Of a stretch of 64,000 nt of DNA, positions 63,254 to 64,000 are shown in pieces. The position numbers and the translations under genes are program-made. The notes under the pieces were generated by a model. That model was not told where the DNA came from and searched no databases. It was given only the letters and a program-made list of their open reading frames with translations. Numbering within the stretch: the stretch's first letter is position 1; each line of letters begins with the position of its first letter. Source of the DNA: an uncultured Sphingomonas sp. Its GTDB lineage: Bacteria; Pseudomonadota; Alphaproteobacteria; Sphingomonadales; Sphingomonadaceae. The stretch is from assembly GCF_913777625.1 (NCBI RefSeq), contig NZ_CAJYTI010000020.1, positions 124,001-188,000 of the forward strand, read 5' to 3'.

Positions 63254-64000
63254 ATGACCATCCTCGAAGCCCTCAAGACGCCCGAAGTAACCGAGGACCT
63301 GCGCGGCCGCGGCTATTCGCGCCGCGACATGGGTCGCATCGCCGCGCTGCTGGGCGGCACCGTGGCGCTCGGCCGCGCCGCGCCCGCGCTCGCCCAGCAA
63401 TCGGCCAAGGCAGTCGTCGGCGCGGTGCGCATCGGATCGAACGAATGCTGGACGGGGCCGCTGCCGGCCGGCGCCGCGGCGGCGATGAAGATCGTCACCG
63501 AGGGCAATCGCTACGAGCCTGACAACGAGCATGAGAAGCTGTTTGCAGCCGTCTCGGCGGTGGAGGGGCTGCCCGCCAGCCATATCCGCGCCTGGCCGGG
63601 TTCGAGCGACCCGCTCAACCGCGTCGCCGTCACCTTCGCCTCGCCCAGCCGCGGCATCGTCACCGCCGATCCCACCTATGAGCAGATCTGGCGCACCGGC
63701 GCCTGGCTCGGCGCCAAGGTCACCAAGGCGCCGCTCGGCCCCGACTATCAGCACGACGTCAAGGCGATGCTCGCCGCCGACCCCAAGGCGGGGCTGTATT
63801 ATGTCTGCTCGCCCAACAACCCGACCGGCACGCTGACGCCGATCGAGGACATCGTCTGGCTCGCCGAGAACAAGCCCAAGGACGCCGTGCTCGTCGTCGA
63901 CGAAGCCTATATCCACTTTGCCGGCACGCCCAACGCCGCCAAGCTGGTGGCGACCCGCGACGACGTGCTGGTGATGCGCACCTTCTCCAAGCTGTTCGGC
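63254..64000 (+). CDS. Tat-exported PLP aminotransferase (HisC-like), partial at right edge
   Basis: The first 249 residues of a class I/II aminotransferase. Unusually, it begins with a twin-arginine signal (SRRDMGRIAALLGGTVALG, then APALAQ), so the enzyme should act in the periplasm. PLP-fold markers are YEPDNEHEKL, CSPNNPTG, VVDEAYIHF and FSKLFG with the PLP Lys near residue 246. GGGAGACCC precedes the ATG. With TauE/SafE and a TonB receptor it suggests uptake and periplasmic processing of an amino compound. The C-terminus lies outside the window. Confidence 0.9.
   Translation, partial: MTILEALKTPEVTEDLRGRGYSRRDMGRIAALLGGTVALGRAAPALAQQSAKAVVGAVRIGSNECWTGPLPAGAAAAMKIVTEGNRYEPDNEHEKLFAAVSAVEGLPASHIRAWPGSSDPLNRVAVTFASPSRGIVTADPTYEQIWRTGAWLGAKVTKAPLGPDYQHDVKAMLAADPKAGLYYVCSPNNPTGTLTPIEDIVWLAENKPKDAVLVVDEAYIHFAGTPNAAKLVATRDDVLVMRTFSKLFG

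Noticed and set aside
1..64000. Search by eye for tRNA, rRNA, CRISPR arrays, insertion sequences and phage genes
   Set aside because: No cloverleaf with a GGTTCGAATC-type arm, no regularly spaced repeats and no transposase or integrase motif were found.

Overview
The window is a high-GC chromosomal segment that most resembles Sphingomonas or a close relative (Sphingomonadales, Alphaproteobacteria). Supporting signs are two large TonB-dependent receptors, a SapC plus cupin pair beside one of them, a PEP-CTERM protein of the sphingomonad PEPxxW type, HWE-family histidine kinases, a class I fumarase, many Tat signals on secreted enzymes, and frequent ATGA/GTGA overlaps between consecutive genes. 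No rRNA, tRNA, CRISPR array, transposase, integrase or phage gene was seen.

Layout. 0-12 kb is a plant-polysaccharide region: a GH28 polygalacturonase (cut by the left edge), a chemoreceptor, a PEP-CTERM protein, a TonB receptor with SapC and cupin genes, a CitE-like lyase and a GH43 enzyme. The GH28 and GH43 genes share a CACCGG-type palindrome, and the receptor promoter carries a different LacI-type palindrome over its -10. 12-17.4 kb holds an SDR/alcohol dehydrogenase/SRPBCC operon, a Gfo/Idh plus MDR dehydrogenase pair and a DUF1003 protein. 17.4-23.3 kb is a sugar-nucleotide/glycosyltransferase cluster in visible decay: inositol-3-phosphate synthase looks intact, but next to it are a truncated hydrolase, a truncated and frameshifted glycosyltransferase, two glycosyltransferases without their own stop codons, and a UDP-xylose-synthase-like gene with two frameshifts and a damaged Rossmann motif. 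23.5-34 kb holds an HWE-like ATPase protein, a Crp-type regulator, a phospholipase C behind a PhoB-box-like repeat, a LacI regulator with a perfect palindrome, and a three-gene signalling operon (hybrid kinase, CheR, HWE hybrid kinase).

34-42 kb holds a nested inverted-repeat element, a thiamine-diphosphate oxidase-like enzyme, an MlaA-like protein, and a TolC/HlyD/ABC export operon in which the ABC protein has lost all recognisable ATPase motifs. 42-47.5 kb is a DabA/DabB inorganic carbon uptake operon with a divergent LysR regulator. 47.5-54 kb holds an EAL phosphodiesterase, fumarase, small secreted proteins and a lysA operon with a methyltransferase. 54-59 kb is a TetR-controlled NodT/EmrA/EmrB efflux operon with twin 20-bp operators. 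59-64 kb holds a second TonB receptor, a TauE/SafE permease and a Tat-exported PLP aminotransferase cut by the right edge.

The most unusual objects are the ATPase-dead ABC exporter operon (37.1-41.2 kb), the eroding glycosyltransferase cluster (18.5-23.3 kb) and the nested inverted-repeat element (34.03-34.24 kb). Function calls rest on motif and family recognition by eye; no database search was possible.
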